DNA of 64,000 nt from Propionispira arboris (GTDB lineage Bacteria > Bacillota > Negativicutes > Selenomonadales > Selenomonadaceae). The DNA is taken from contig NZ_FNZK01000023.1 of the NCBI RefSeq assembly GCF_900109225.1, positions 1 through 64,000 of the forward strand. Direction: 5' to 3'. This document shows positions 17,487-27,899 of this stretch, one piece after another (position 1 is the stretch's first letter; every line of letters begins with the position of its first letter). The position numbers and the translations under genes are program-made. Under the pieces are notes generated by a model. The model was given only the letters and a program-made list of their open reading frames with translations. It did no database searches and had not been told where the DNA came from.

Positions 17487-18230
17487 TTACAAACTCCTTC
17501 CACCTAGATCTCCATTTTCATACATAACGAGGCTCACAGCTACTAATGATGCTGTTTCACTGCGTAAAATACGAGGTCCCATCGTCACAGTACGAACGCC
17601 ATTTTTCAGACAAAGCTCCACTTCTTCTGGTGTGAAACCACCTTCGGGTCCAATCAAGACAAAAAATCGTCGTGCTGTGTTATGTCTTAAAAAATCACGA
17701 ATTGGAACATCTGCCCGACCTTCATAGCAAATGAAGGCAACGATATCTGAATCTAAGTTTTCTAATACTTCTTTTAATCTAACAATCGGCTCTACAACCG
17801 GTTGTATCGTACGTCCACATTGTTTTGCAGCTTCATCGGCAATTTTCTGCCACTTGGTTCTTCTTGCTATTTGTTTTGCTGCATCATATTTAACTACACA
17901 ATTCGTACTGATGACTGGCACGATTGAACTTACACCAAGTTCCACAGCTTTTTGAGCAATAAAATCCATTTTATCCGCCTTGGGCAGACATTGTGCCAAA
18001 ACAACCTCAATGGGTGCTTCCGTATTGGCATTCATTTGTTTAAGACACTTTAGGGTTATCTCCCCATTGGCAAAAGCAATAATTTCAGCTTCAGCAATCG
18101 TTTGGGATGAATCCACCACAACCAGCTTCTGGCCAATTTTAGCGCGCAGAACATGCATAATATGATGTCCATCTGTACCACTTATTTTGATTTCATCCGC
18201 TAGCAATCCATCAATAAAGACTCGTCTCAC
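17487..18230 (-). CDS. rsmE: 16S rRNA m3U1498 methyltransferase RsmE
   Basis: 247 residues. SPOUT-class methyltransferase that modifies U1498 of 16S rRNA. An N-terminal PUA-like region (HHIMHVLRAKIGQ) is followed by the trefoil-knot SAM site (FFVLIGPEGGFTPEEV, then LGPRILRSETA-type ending, here MGPRILRSETASL). The start is GTG at 18230 and overlaps the prmA stop (GTGA), so translation is coupled. Standard prmA-rsmE-mtaB order. Confidence 0.97.
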   Translation of the reverse strand: MRRVFIDGLLADEIKISGTDGHHIMHVLRAKIGQKLVVVDSSQTIAEAEIIAFANGEITLKCLKQMNANTEAPIEVVLAQCLPKADKMDFIAQKAVELGVSSIVPVISTNCVVKYDAAKQIARRTKWQKIADEAAKQCGRTIQPVVEPIVRLKEVLENLDSDIVAFICYEGRADVPIRDFLRHNTARRFFVLIGPEGGFTPEEVELCLKNGVRTVTMGPRILRSETASLVAVSLVMYENGDLGGRSL

Positions 18231-19171
18231 ACTGTCGTTCCTCCATTGCGAATTACCATAGCAGCCCAGCCGCCCTCTTCGAGCACCCGATCAACCAAAA
18301 GTCCATGAGCAATAACAGCTTCCGTAACATCACCAAGACGATCGGCAATAATGCCGCTGGCAATCATGCTGCCGCCTATTTTAAGTTTATTTGGAATATC
18401 ATCAAGCAAAACAATAATGATATCGGCAATAATATTGGCAATTATAAGATCCGCTTTCCCTTCAATCCCTTTTAAAAGGTCGCCACGGCCAACCGAAATG
18501 ATTGAATCAGCCTGATTGATTGCCACATTTTCGCTAGCAACAGTGACAGCAACCGGATCAAAGTCTACCGCTGTGACTTCAGTAGCCCCTAGTTTAGCGG
18601 CGGCAATTGCTAAAACTCCAGACCCCGTACCAACATCAAATACCTTCATGCCGCCAGTAACGATTTCTTCTAAAATCCGAATGCACATAGACGTAGTTGG
18701 ATGTGTCCCGGTTCCAAAGGCCATGCCGGGATCAAGCTCGATGACAATGTCATCCGGACTTGCCGTATACTCTTCCCATGATGGTTTAATTACGATGATA
18801 TCGCCAATTTTTTCCGTATGGAAATACTTTTTCCAATTATTAGCCCAGTCTTCATCTTGAATTTCACTATAAGAAATATCCCCTGTACCTTTATCAATAT
18901 CATGGCCTGCTAAGGCATCGACTTCTTTTTCAAAAGCACGAAGTTTATCATCCAATTCTTCGTCCATTGGCAAATAGGCTCTAACCGTAACAACTTCGGT
19001 ATTTGTTGCTTCGGGTATATCCGTATAATCCCATGTTCCTGAATTACGATATGTATTCACCAGTTCAGGATCTTCGATAACGACTCCTGAAGCTCCCAGA
19101 TCATGAAAGATTTCCGCGATCAATTCCGTTGCCTCATGCGTTGTTCTTATACTAACTTCAGCCCATTTCAC
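18227..19171 (-). CDS. prmA: Ribosomal protein L11 methyltransferase PrmA
   Basis: 314 residues, full length. N-terminal L11-binding domain, then a Rossmann methyltransferase domain: AFGTGTHPTT near residue 175 (signature), VFDVGTGSGVLAIAAA (SAM loop), and DLIIANIIADII (catalytic-site strand). It methylates lysines and the N-terminus of L11. In Firmicutes it commonly lies downstream of dnaJ, as here, with a 157-base gap holding a hairpin. Confidence 0.97.
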   Translation of the reverse strand: MKWAEVSIRTTHEATELIAEIFHDLGASGVVIEDPELVNTYRNSGTWDYTDIPEATNTEVVTVRAYLPMDEELDDKLRAFEKEVDALAGHDIDKGTGDISYSEIQDEDWANNWKKYFHTEKIGDIIVIKPSWEEYTASPDDIVIELDPGMAFGTGTHPTTSMCIRILEEIVTGGMKVFDVGTGSGVLAIAAAKLGATEVTAVDFDPVAVTVASENVAINQADSIISVGRGDLLKGIEGKADLIIANIIADIIIVLLDDIPNKLKIGGSMIASGIIADRLGDVTEAVIAHGLLVDRVLEEGGWAAMVIRNGGTTV

Positions 19172-19223
19172 TATGCAATCTCTCCCTTAACAGTTATTCC
19201 AATATTCACCTGAAATAAGCAAG

Positions 19224-19241
19224 GCCGAGGATATCCCCGGC
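19224..19241. terminator. Hairpin between dnaJ and prmA
   Basis: GCCGAGG and CCCCGGC form a 7-bp stem with one mismatch. A T-run follows only on the plus strand, so on the minus strand it is more likely a weak attenuator than a full stop. Confidence 0.4.
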
Positions 19242-19328
19242 TGCTTTTTCACTTTTCTTATTTTATTATATTTCAAAATCGTAGTTTAAACCAGTGCTTT
19301 TCTGAACGAATTCTATTTGCGGATGATT

Positions 19329-20474
19329 TTATTTAAAGAATTTTTTTAAATTATCGGTCCAACTCTTTTGCTCTGGATTGATATTTTCACCGCTGGCTGC
19401 ACCAAACTCTTTTAAAAGATCTTTTTGTTTGCTGCTTAATTTTTGCGGCGTCAATACTTTGATTTTCACATGCTGATCGCCACGACCAGACCCGCGCAGG
19501 AATGGAATGCCCTTGCCTTTTAGACGCAGAACAGAGCCCGACTGAATACCTTCTGGAATCGTCATTTCAACTTTTCCATCCAATGTCGGCACTTCAATTT
19601 TATCACCCAACGTTGCCTGAACAAATGATACTGGCACTTCACATAGTACATCTACACCATCGCGTTTGAATAAACGATGCGTTTTGACAAAGATATATAC
19701 GTATAAATCGCCAGGACCACCACCACGAATGCCAGCTTCTCCACCTGCTGAAACACGAATTCTTGATCCATTGTCTACACCTGCTGGAATTTTAACACTG
19801 ATTTTGCGTTTAACGCGTTTTGTACCTTTACCACCGCAATCTTTACAAGGAGTTTTAATGATTTTCCCTGTTCCCTCACAGCGATCACAAACGCGCGAGT
19901 TGACGATTCTTCCAAATGGCGTATTTTGTGCATACTGTACCTGTCCATTCCCATGACACTGTGGACATTCTTCTTGTTTTGTGCCAGCTGCGGCACCAGA
20001 GCCATTACAGGTTTTACATTCTTCGGTACGCGGAATATTGAGTTCCACTTCTTTACCAAAGGCAGCTTCTTCAAAGGCTATTTCCAAGTCATAGCGTAAA
20101 TCACTGCCGCGTTCTGGTCCAGGTCGACGTGAACCACGACCTCCGCCATTACCACCGAAAAACATGTCAAAGATATCACCAAATCCGCCAGCTTCCGCTC
20201 CGCCGCCAAATCCGCCAAATCCACCAGTACCACCGCCGCCTGATCCATCAAATGCTGCATGACCAAACTGATCGTATTGTGCTTTTTTCTGCGGATTGGA
20301 TAAAATTTCATAGGCTTCATTTATTTCTTTGAACTGTGCTTCCGCTTCTTTTTGATTATCCCGATTCAAATCAGGATGGTATTTCCGGGCCATTTTCTTA
20401 AAGGCTTTTTTAATTTCAACGTCTGAGGCACCTTTTTCAACACCTAAGACTTCATAATAATCGCGCTTACTCAC
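19329..20474 (-). CDS. dnaJ: Chaperone DnaJ
   Basis: 381 residues, type I Hsp40. J domain at 1-70 with the HPD motif (KYHPDLNRD), Gly/Phe-rich linker (GGFGGFGGG), then four CxxCxGxG zinc repeats ([32 protein letters not shown]) and the C-terminal substrate domains. It stimulates DnaK ATPase and delivers clients. Last of the hrcA-grpE-dnaK-dnaJ heat-shock set; a hairpin lies in the gap after dnaK. Confidence 0.98.
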   Translation of the reverse strand: MSKRDYYEVLGVEKGASDVEIKKAFKKMARKYHPDLNRDNQKEAEAQFKEINEAYEILSNPQKKAQYDQFGHAAFDGSGGGGTGGFGGFGGGAEAGGFGDIFDMFFGGNGGGRGSRRPGPERGSDLRYDLEIAFEEAAFGKEVELNIPRTEECKTCNGSGAAAGTKQEECPQCHGNGQVQYAQNTPFGRIVNSRVCDRCEGTGKIIKTPCKDCGGKGTKRVKRKISVKIPAGVDNGSRIRVSAGGEAGIRGGGPGDLYVYIFVKTHRLFKRDGVDVLCEVPVSFVQATLGDKIEVPTLDGKVEMTIPEGIQSGSVLRLKGKGIPFLRGSGRGDQHVKIKVLTPQKLSSKQKDLLKEFGAASGENINPEQKSWTDNLKKFFK

Positions 20475-20513
20475 TTCGCACCACCTAAACTCCTATATAT
20501 GTCAAATTAACCG

Positions 20514-20546
20514 AATAACTCCGACTAATACTCAGCCGGAGTTATT
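20514..20546 (-). terminator. Hairpin between dnaK and dnaJ
   Basis: 10-bp stem (20514-20523 with 20537-20546) with a 13-base loop and no good T-run on the minus strand. It may lower dnaJ expression or stabilise the dnaK message. Confidence 0.45.
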
Positions 20547-20593
20547 GGATTTTCTATTTACAAATTTTTCTTCAATTGCTTTCTGGCAAACTC

Positions 20594-22447
20594 TTATTTT
20601 TTGTCTTTTTCATCATCAACGACTTTGTATTCTGCATCCACTACATCGTCATCTTTTTTGCCAGCAGCTTGCCCAGCCTCGGGAGCTCCCTGACCTTGTG
20701 CTGCACCAGCTTGTTCAGCTGCCTGATATGCTGCTGCACTCATTTCGTAAAGTGGTTTTTGCAGTTCTTCCGTTGCTTTTTTGATTGCTTCAAGATCCGT
20801 ACCTTTTAAAGCTTCTTTTACAACTTCAGCTGCTGCTTGAATTTTTTCTACTTGTGTTTTATCGGCTTTATCGCCTAAATCTTTAATTGTTTTTTCTGCT
20901 TGATATACTAAAGAATCTGCATTGTTCCGAGTTTCAACTTCATCTTTATGCTGTTTATCTTCAGATGCATGTGCTTCGGCTTCTTTAACCATACGATCAA
21001 TATCTTCCTTGCTCATGCCGTTGTCGGAAGTAATCGTGATTTTTTGTTCTTTGCCTGTACCCAAATCTTTTGCAGATACATGAACAATACCATTGGCATC
21101 AATATCGAAAGAAACTTCAATACGAGGCACACCTCTTGGTGCTGGTGGGATATCCGATAATTCAAAACGTCCCAATGTTTTATTGCCAGCTGCCATTTCA
21201 CGTTCGCCTTGCAATACATGAATATCAACCGAAGGCTGACTATCCGCAGCAGTAGAGAAAACCTGACTTTTTGAAGTAGGAATCGTTGTGTTACGTTCAA
21301 TAATTTTTGTGCAAACACCACCCAATGTTTCAATCCCCAAAGAAAGCGGTGTTACATCTAATAATAAAACATCTTTTACTTCACCAACAAGAACACCTGC
21401 TTGAATAGCAGCACCAATTGCTACACATTCATCAGGATTTACACCACGATGTGGTTCTTTGGCAAGATTTTTCTTGATGGCTTCCTGAACAGCAGGAATA
21501 CGGCTTGAACCACCAACAAGGATAATTTTATCAATATCACTTGCGCTAAGGCCTGAATCTTGGAGTGCTTTACGGGTAGGTTCCATTGTGGATTCAACAA
21601 GACTTGCTGTAAGTTCATCAAATTTTGCTCTAGTAAGCGTAAGATCCAAATGTTTAGGACCATTCGCGTCTGCTGTAATAAACGGCAGATTTATATTGGT
21701 CGAAAGTACAGTTGATAATTCCACTTTTGCTTTTTCAGCAGCTTCAATTAGACGCTGTGCCGCCATTTTATCTTTCGAAAGATCCATACTGTTTTCTTTT
21801 TTGAATTCTTCAACCATCCAGTTCATAACAAGCTGATCAAAATCATCACCACCAAGGTGATTGTTACCATTTGTAGCTTTTACTTCAAATACACCATCAC
21901 CAAGTTCCAAAACGGAGACATCAAATGTACCGCCGCCAAGGTCAAATACTAAAATTGTATGCTCTTCGCCTTTATCCATTCCATAAGCAAGCGCTGCTGC
22001 TGTTGGTTCATTGATAATACGCAATACTTCCAAACCGGCAATTTTACCCGCATCTTTTGTTGCCTGACGCTGGCTGTCGTTGAAGTAAGCTGGTACTGTA
22101 ATAACAGCCTGTGTTACTGTTTCACCAAGATACGCTTCAGCATCTGCTTTTAATTTTTGTAAAATCATTGCTGAAATTTCTTGTGGTGAATAATTTTTGC
22201 CATCAACCGTTACTTTATAATCTGTACCCATATGACGTTTAATCGACGCAAACGTACGATCTGGATTGGATACAGCCTGACGTTTTGCCAATTGCCCAAC
22301 TAAACGTTCATCTGTTTTTGAAAAACCAACAACCGATGGTGTAAGACGGCTGCCTTCTGTATTTGTAATAACAGTTGGTTCGCCACCCTCCATTACAGCC
22401 ACAACTGAATTTGTTGTACCTAAGTCAATACCTATTACTTTTGACAT
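20594..22447 (-). CDS. dnaK: Chaperone DnaK (Hsp70)
   Basis: 617 residues. Nucleotide-binding domain opens with [25 protein letters not shown] is the phosphate loop; the interdomain linker reads [13 protein letters not shown]; a Gln/Gly/Ala-rich lid tail ([10 protein letters not shown]) ends in a charged C-terminus ([12 protein letters not shown]). It folds and protects proteins with GrpE and DnaJ. AGGAGG lies before the ATG. Its control is most likely through the CIRCE site in front of hrcA. Confidence 0.99.
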   Translation of the reverse strand: MSKVIGIDLGTTNSVVAVMEGGEPTVITNTEGSRLTPSVVGFSKTDERLVGQLAKRQAVSNPDRTFASIKRHMGTDYKVTVDGKNYSPQEISAMILQKLKADAEAYLGETVTQAVITVPAYFNDSQRQATKDAGKIAGLEVLRIINEPTAAALAYGMDKGEEHTILVFDLGGGTFDVSVLELGDGVFEVKATNGNNHLGGDDFDQLVMNWMVEEFKKENSMDLSKDKMAAQRLIEAAEKAKVELSTVLSTNINLPFITADANGPKHLDLTLTRAKFDELTASLVESTMEPTRKALQDSGLSASDIDKIILVGGSSRIPAVQEAIKKNLAKEPHRGVNPDECVAIGAAIQAGVLVGEVKDVLLLDVTPLSLGIETLGGVCTKIIERNTTIPTSKSQVFSTAADSQPSVDIHVLQGEREMAAGNKTLGRFELSDIPPAPRGVPRIEVSFDIDANGIVHVSAKDLGTGKEQKITITSDNGMSKEDIDRMVKEAEAHASEDKQHKDEVETRNNADSLVYQAEKTIKDLGDKADKTQVEKIQAAAEVVKEALKGTDLEAIKKATEELQKPLYEMSAAAYQAAEQAGAAQGQGAPEAGQAAGKKDDDVVDAEYKVVDDEKDKK

Positions 22448-22512
22448 GTAAAATTCCTCCTACTAATACTCATAATTGATTTTGCGATCATTTATTTTTT
22501 ATTTATCTAAAA

Positions 22513-23133
22513 TTAATTAGCAACTACCTTAACCATACTTGGTCTGATGACACGACCATGAACTGAATAACCTTTTTGCAGTTCTTCAGCAACAATGTCA
22601 TCTTCTTTATCCGCATCTTCGACACGCATGATAGCCTGATGGAAATTCGGATCGAATTTTTCACCAATTGCTTTGATAGATTCTAATCCATTTTTTTCAA
22701 GTGCTGCAAAAAACTGTTTATATATCATAGAAACACCTTCACGAAGCGATGTCTCATCAGCAGTTTCTACGCTGATAGCGCGCTCCAAATTATCTAAAAG
22801 CGGCAGCAAATCTTTAATTAAGCCTTGAACTACAAAAGTTGACAACTCTTCTTTTTCTTGACGTGTACGGCGACGAAAATTATCGAAATCAGCCTGCAAA
22901 CGTTTTACCCGATCTGCATTTTCCAAAACATCTTTTTGTTTTTGCTCTAATTCAGCTTTCAATGTTTCGATTTCACTATTCATTTCCGTAGTCACTTCAT
23001 CAGCTGTCAATACTTCTTCTTCCTCAACCTGAGATTCCTGTTGGTCTTCTTTCTCGGCCTTATCAATTTCTTTTTTCATCTCATCCATAATTACAGCATC
23101 TTTTTTCTTCAGTTCTTCTTTGAGAAACGCCAT
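22513..23133 (-). CDS. grpE: Nucleotide exchange factor GrpE
   Basis: 206 residues. The first about 75 residues are a Glu/Lys-rich coiled coil, followed by the typical FDNFRRRTRQEKEEL helix, four-helix middle part and the beta domain (VHGRVIRPSMVKVV) that opens the DnaK nucleotide cleft. The ATG at 23133 has AGAGGTGAGG eight bases upstream. The gene lies between hrcA and dnaK. Confidence 0.97.
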   Translation of the reverse strand: MAFLKEELKKKDAVIMDEMKKEIDKAEKEDQQESQVEEEEVLTADEVTTEMNSEIETLKAELEQKQKDVLENADRVKRLQADFDNFRRRTRQEKEELSTFVVQGLIKDLLPLLDNLERAISVETADETSLREGVSMIYKQFFAALEKNGLESIKAIGEKFDPNFHQAIMRVEDADKEDDIVAEELQKGYSVHGRVIRPSMVKVVAN

Positions 23134-23218
23134 CTTTAAAACCTCACCTCTTTTTATCAGTCAACTTAATTTACTGTGACTTCTCATTTATATCGTTTCT
23201 TTACAAAATGCCCCGTAC

Positions 23219-24244
23219 TTACCAACCAAACTCTTGTAAAACCTGCGATAAATTCTCATTCATAAAATCAAGCAAAGCGATCGTCTTCCCATATTCCATA
23301 CGAGTTGGCCCCAAAACCGCAATCGTACCTAAAAGCTCTCCATCCAAATGATAAGTTGCGCTAATAATACTGCAATCTTGAATGCCGCTGTATTTATTTT
23401 CATGACCAATCGAAACGCTCAATCCATGGTTTGTATTAGAATGTAATATATCACATAAGAGTTGTTCTTCTTCTAGCATCAATAAAATATTTTTGACTTT
23501 TTCAACATCACGAAACTCTGGTTGATTCAAAAGCTGCGTTGTACCACCTAAATAAATCCGTTCTTTTTTATCAACCATCAAAGCCTTATCAATCACATCC
23601 ATCGCCGCATCAAATAAAGATGTATCCATGATATCATCTCTTATTTTACGCAAGGTAGCCGTTGTAATTGAATCCATCGTGTGTCCCATTAAATGTTTAT
23701 TTATGACAAGGGCCATACGTTGAAAATCTTCAAACGCAGCACCAGATGGCACAAAAATAATTTTATTTTCAATAAACCCGGCATCTGTCATAATAACAAC
23801 AATCACACGTTTTGCATCAAGCGGTAAAAATTGCAGACACCTAAAAGCCGCTTGTGATAACTGCGGTGCAAGCACCAGTGAAACATTTTTTGTCATTCTT
23901 GATATAAGTTTTGCAGTCTCTTGAAAAACTTCTTCAACCCGCTTTACTTTTGCCTTATACCAATTCCTGATCAGCGTAATTTCATTCTCCGTCATCGTCG
24001 TGGGAATCAATAAGTCATCGACATAAAAACGATACCCTTTTGACGATGGTATACGACCTGATGATGTATGAAGCTGTTCAATATAGCCGAGTAATTCCAA
24101 GTCGGCCATTTCATTGCGAATTGTCGCTGAGCTTACACCCAGATCATATTTGCGGGCAATTGTCCTAGAGCCAATAGGTTCTGCGGTGGAAATGTAATCA
24201 TTAATAATTGCCTGGAGAATACGTTGTTTGCGTTCGTCAAGCAT
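23219..24244 (-). CDS. hrcA: Heat-inducible repressor HrcA
   Basis: About 341 residues from ATG at 24244, which follows AGGAGGTGGGAAA directly; a start 24 bases earlier would sit inside the ribosome site region. N-terminal winged helix (RIARKYDLGVSSATIRNEMADL type, here TIARKYDLGVSSATIRNEMA), then an inserted dimerisation region and a GAF-like domain near the C-terminus. HrcA binds CIRCE and is held active by GroEL. First gene of the operon it controls. Confidence 0.97.
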   Translation of the reverse strand: MLDERKQRILQAIINDYISTAEPIGSRTIARKYDLGVSSATIRNEMADLELLGYIEQLHTSSGRIPSSKGYRFYVDDLLIPTTMTENEITLIRNWYKAKVKRVEEVFQETAKLISRMTKNVSLVLAPQLSQAAFRCLQFLPLDAKRVIVVIMTDAGFIENKIIFVPSGAAFEDFQRMALVINKHLMGHTMDSITTATLRKIRDDIMDTSLFDAAMDVIDKALMVDKKERIYLGGTTQLLNQPEFRDVEKVKNILLMLEEEQLLCDILHSNTNHGLSVSIGHENKYSGIQDCSIISATYHLDGELLGTIAVLGPTRMEYGKTIALLDFMNENLSQVLQEFGW

Positions 24245-24261
24245 TTTCCCACCTCCTATTG

Positions 24262-24288
24262 TTAGCACTCTGAACTAGTGAGTGCTAA
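24262..24288. promoter_or_regulatory. CIRCE operator (HrcA-binding site)
   Basis: Exact match to the CIRCE consensus: TTAGCACTC (24262-24270), nine bases, GAGTGCTAA (24280-24288). It lies between the promoter and the hrcA start. Confidence 0.97.
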
Positions 24289-24299
24289 TGTCTAATAAA

Positions 24300-24328
24300 A
24301 ATGTACCACTCTTCCGACTAAATGTCAA
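24300..24328 (-). promoter_or_regulatory. SigA-type promoter of the hrcA operon
   Basis: TTGACA (24323-24328), 17-base spacer, TACATT (24300-24305), reading leftward into CIRCE. Confidence 0.85.
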
Positions 24329-24348
24329 CATTGTAAATCATTTTTTTA

Positions 24349-25488
24349 TCATGTATCCAAAAGAAATTCGGCAAAAACCTGATTACCATATTTCATTCCC
24401 AATGCAGTCAAATAAACAGATCTCGCATCGACTGTCAGCAATTTTTTCTCTTGCAAATTTTTGATGACATTACCATATACTGCAAAAATCGACCGGCCAA
24501 ATTTTTCTGCAAATTTTCCACAATCAATTCCCCATTTTGTCCGCAAAGCCAAAAAGCAGAATTCTTCCATCAAAACAGTGCTTGTCATTTCCTCTTCCAC
24601 CTCAGCTGCAACTTTACCACTGTTTACTGCCGCGATATAAGCTTTCACATCATGTGTATTGGCATAACGACGATCATTTATATAAGAATGTGCAGCGGCG
24701 CCAAGCCCAAGATAGGGCTGATCCTGCCAATACTTCAAATTATGCCGGCTATAACACTTGGCTTTTGCAAAATTTGAAATTTCATAGCGTTCATATCCGG
24801 CATTTGGCAGAGCTGACATAATTCGATCATACATCTGTTCCACAAGCTCTTCCGATGGAAGCTCCAATTGACCTTGCTTTTCTTTTGCGGCAAAAACGGT
24901 TCCTTCTTCTACAATTAACCCGTAAATTGAAATATGATCCACACCTAAATCCATCGCTATTTGCATACTTTTTTCGAGCATGGCTAAAGTCTGACCAGGC
25001 AGCCCATACATCAAATCAAGATTGATATTCGTAAATCCGGCTGCTTGTGCCAACAAAACAGACTGACTTGCTGCTTGTGCCGTATGAATTCTGCCAATTT
25101 TGACAAGTAAATTATCCTCAAAAGTCTGAACACCAAAACTGATACGATTGACACCTGCTGCCCTGAGACTTTCTAGTTGCTGCGGATTGACTGTACCCGG
25201 ATTTGCTTCGATACTGCATTCCATAGTCTCATTAAAATGAAAAGCCTGCTTTAGCGAGGCGAGAATTTTGCGCAGCAAACCGTCGGACAATGTGGTGGGC
25301 GTACCGCCGCCAATATAAATTGTATCAACGACCGCACAAGGCAAAAGAGCGCCTTGCATAAGAATTTCCTTACACAAAGCGTCCGTATAAGCCTCTTTCA
25401 AATCTGCTATATTAGCAAAAGACGGGAAGTCACAATAAAAACATTTTTGCAAACAAAATGGTATGTGAACATATAATCCCAGCTTCAT
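24349..25488 (-). CDS. hemW: Radical SAM protein HemW (HemN-like)
   Basis: About 379 residues. The start is ATG at 25488, just before the conserved KLGLYVHIPFC; a TTG six bases earlier is less likely. The radical SAM cluster is CLQKCFYC near residue 15, followed by YIGGGTPTTL and the SIEANPGT strand typical of HemW. HemW moves haem to respiratory proteins and does not replace HemN. Its place after lepA is the classic Firmicute arrangement. Confidence 0.95.
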   Translation of the reverse strand: MKLGLYVHIPFCLQKCFYCDFPSFANIADLKEAYTDALCKEILMQGALLPCAVVDTIYIGGGTPTTLSDGLLRKILASLKQAFHFNETMECSIEANPGTVNPQQLESLRAAGVNRISFGVQTFEDNLLVKIGRIHTAQAASQSVLLAQAAGFTNINLDLMYGLPGQTLAMLEKSMQIAMDLGVDHISIYGLIVEEGTVFAAKEKQGQLELPSEELVEQMYDRIMSALPNAGYERYEISNFAKAKCYSRHNLKYWQDQPYLGLGAAAHSYINDRRYANTHDVKAYIAAVNSGKVAAEVEEEMTSTVLMEEFCFLALRTKWGIDCGKFAEKFGRSIFAVYGNVIKNLQEKKLLTVDARSVYLTALGMKYGNQVFAEFLLDT

Positions 25489-25490
25489 AG

Positions 25491-27287
25491 TCAATCAATC
25501 TTCAAAATCGCCATAAAAGCTTCCTGTGGAATTTCTACATTCCCCACAGACTTCATGCGTTTCTTTCCTTCTTTTTGTTTTTCCAATAGCTTGCGTTTAC
25601 GCGTAATATCCCCGCCATAACATTTTGCCAGCACATCTTTGCGCATTGCTCGTACAGTTTCCCTAGCAATGACCTTGTTGCCGATCGCTGCCTGAATAGG
25701 AATTTCAAACATCTGCTGTGGAATAATTGCTTTGAGTTTTTCCGCTAGCTGCCGTCCGCGCTGCGTTGCTCGATCAACATGAACAATCGTTGACAAAGCA
25801 TCAACAGGTTCGCCATTTAACAGAATATCCAATTTTACTAGTTTTGATGTTTGATAATCTGTAAGTTCATAATCGAGCGAAGCATAACCACGCGTTGACG
25901 ATTTAAGACGATCAAAGTAATCATAAATAATTTCACTCAAAGGAATATGATATTTGATAAGTACACGATTGACATCCAGATAATCCATATTCTTAAATTC
26001 ACCACGTTTATCTTGTGAAATTTCCATAACCGCACCAACATAATCATTTGGCACAATAATCGTTGCCTTCACAAATGGTTCTTCAATATGATCAATTTCC
26101 GTAAGTGGTGGCAGATTCGCCGGATTATCAATTTTTAGCAAATCACCATTGGTTTTATAAACATGATAAATTACACTCGGCGCTGTCGTAATAAGTTTTA
26201 AATTGTATTCTCGTTCAAGCCGTTCTTGAACAACATCCATATGCAAAAGCCCTAAAAATCCGCAGCGATAACCAAAACCAAGCGCCATCGATGTTTCCGG
26301 TTCAAATAATAAAGCCGCATCGTTTAATTGAAGTTTGTCGAGTGCATCCTTCAAATTATCATAATCTGAACTATCTACCGGGTATAAACCGCAATACACC
26401 ATCGGATTGATGCCACGATACCCCGGCAATGCTTTTGCCACTGGATTGTCAGCATATGTTACCGTATCACCAACACGCACATCTTTTACATTTTTAAGAC
26501 TGCCGGCAACGAAGCCAACCTCGCCGGCACTAAGTTCTCCGACATTGACTGGAGCTGGTCTAAAACAGCCCACATCCGTAACTTCAAAAACCTTATGCGT
26601 AGCCATCATCTTCAGCCTCATACCGGGTTTAATGCTGCCATCCATAACACGAATCAAGGCAATTACACCTTTATACGCATCAAAATAAGAATCGAAGATC
26701 AAAGCACTAAGCGGTTTGTCCCGATCTCCCGCTGGAGATGGAACTTTCGCTACAACCTGATCCAAAATTGCCTCAATGCCAATCCCTGCTTTTGCACTGG
26801 CAAGAACTGCATCGGATGTATCCAGTCCAATGATATCTTCAATTTCTGTTTTCACTTTTTCTGGATCGGCACTTGGCAAATCGATTTTATTAATGACTGG
26901 AAGAATTTCCAAATCATGTTCTAATGCCATATACACATTCGCCAAAGTCTGTGCCTCCACGCCTTGCGCTGCATCCACGACGAGCAAAGCCCCTTCGCAA
27001 GCAGCCAGGCTGCGTGAAACTTCATAAGTAAAATCAACATGCCCCGGTGTATCAATCAAATTAAGCTGATACATCTGTCCATCTTTGCCTTGATAATCAA
27101 GTCGTACAGTCTGTGCTTTAATCGTTATACCCCGTTCGCGTTCAAGATCCATGGTATCAAGAACTTGTGCTTCCATTTGACGTTTTGATAAAGTTCCTGT
27201 ATATTCAATCAAACGATCCGCAATCGTTGATTTGCCATGATCAATATGAGCGATAATAGAAAAATTACGAATATTTTTAGTCTGCAT
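25491..27287 (-). CDS. lepA: Elongation factor 4 (LepA)
   Basis: 598 residues, full length. GTPase domain with [10 protein letters not shown] (P-loop) and [11 protein letters not shown] (G3), a beta-barrel domain, two EF-G-like domains, and the LepA-only C-terminus ([24 protein letters not shown]). It acts on stalled or assembling ribosomes. The stop codon overlaps the few bases before the hemW start, so the two genes are coupled. Confidence 0.98.
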   Translation of the reverse strand: MQTKNIRNFSIIAHIDHGKSTIADRLIEYTGTLSKRQMEAQVLDTMDLERERGITIKAQTVRLDYQGKDGQMYQLNLIDTPGHVDFTYEVSRSLAACEGALLVVDAAQGVEAQTLANVYMALEHDLEILPVINKIDLPSADPEKVKTEIEDIIGLDTSDAVLASAKAGIGIEAILDQVVAKVPSPAGDRDKPLSALIFDSYFDAYKGVIALIRVMDGSIKPGMRLKMMATHKVFEVTDVGCFRPAPVNVGELSAGEVGFVAGSLKNVKDVRVGDTVTYADNPVAKALPGYRGINPMVYCGLYPVDSSDYDNLKDALDKLQLNDAALLFEPETSMALGFGYRCGFLGLLHMDVVQERLEREYNLKLITTAPSVIYHVYKTNGDLLKIDNPANLPPLTEIDHIEEPFVKATIIVPNDYVGAVMEISQDKRGEFKNMDYLDVNRVLIKYHIPLSEIIYDYFDRLKSSTRGYASLDYELTDYQTSKLVKLDILLNGEPVDALSTIVHVDRATQRGRQLAEKLKAIIPQQMFEIPIQAAIGNKVIARETVRAMRKDVLAKCYGGDITRKRKLLEKQKEGKKRMKSVGNVEIPQEAFMAILKID

Positions 27288-27441
27288 TTTTTCCTCCTAC
27301 GAGCTAATTACGAATACTATTTATAAGTATATCATTTTATCTAATCTCCCCGCAAGTAAATAGATAGCTTTTGGTAATTGCTGCGGTGCGTTGTTTTGAA
27401 TCTAAATCAGCAGTACCCTCTTCTCTTTGGAAAAATAGGTC

Positions 27442-27470
27442 TTGATTTCCCAACGCCATCATGCTAGAAT
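27442..27470 (+). promoter_or_regulatory. Promoter of rpsT
   Basis: TTGATT (27442-27447), 17-base spacer, TAGAAT (27465-27470). Confidence 0.8.
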
Positions 27471-27504
27471 TGTTAGGTAACAAACCATTAAGGAGGTGAA
27501 TCAC

Positions 27505-27771
27505 TTGCCAAATATTAAATCATCTATTCGTAGTGTAAAATCTGACGCTGAACGTCGTGCCAGAAACTTTTCTGCTAAATCCGCTGTTAAAACTGCTTCC
27601 CGTAAATTAGTCGAAGCTATTGAAGCAGGCAATGCAGATGAAGCTAAGGCCCTCCTTATTACAGCTAGCAAAACGATCGACCAGGCTGCTGCTAACAACG
27701 TTTTCCATAAAAACGCTGCTGCTCGCAGAAAGTCACGTTTAGCTCGTAAACTTAACGCTTTAGCGAACTAA
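27505..27771 (+). CDS. rpsT: 30S ribosomal protein S20
   Basis: 88 residues, basic and helical, starting PNIKSSIRSVKSDAERRARN as in other S20 proteins. The start is TTG at 27505, placed eight bases after AGGAGG; a GTG nine bases earlier would sit in the ribosome site. A non-ATG start fits the family: rpsT of E. coli begins with UUG, which is tied to autoregulation. Own promoter and terminator, so it is a single gene read away from lepA. Confidence 0.97.
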   Translation: MPNIKSSIRSVKSDAERRARNFSAKSAVKTASRKLVEAIEAGNADEAKALLITASKTIDQAAANNVFHKNAAARRKSRLARKLNALAN

Positions 27772-27790
27772 TTTTACATGATGTGATAAA

Positions 27791-27816
27791 AAGCCTGTCC
27801 TAACGGACAGGCTTTC
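27791..27816 (+). terminator. Intrinsic terminator after rpsT
   Basis: AAGCCTGTCC and its complement form a 10-bp stem with a TAAC loop, followed by TCTT. Confidence 0.85.
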
Positions 27817-27840
27817 TTACGTTCACCAAAATTTTTCATA

Positions 27841-27891
27841 AAAAAGCCATCACTTACTTTTACTAAAATAAAAAGTAAGTGATGGCTTTTT
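27841..27891. terminator. Terminator after holA
   Basis: 20-bp perfect stem (27841-27860 with 27872-27891), bounded by A and T runs, so it can act in both directions. It lies eight bases past the holA stop. Confidence 0.85.
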
Positions 27892-27899
27892 TATATCGG

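Noticed and set aside
24349-25494. TTG start of hemW at 25494
   Set aside because: ATG two codons later matches the conserved start of the family.
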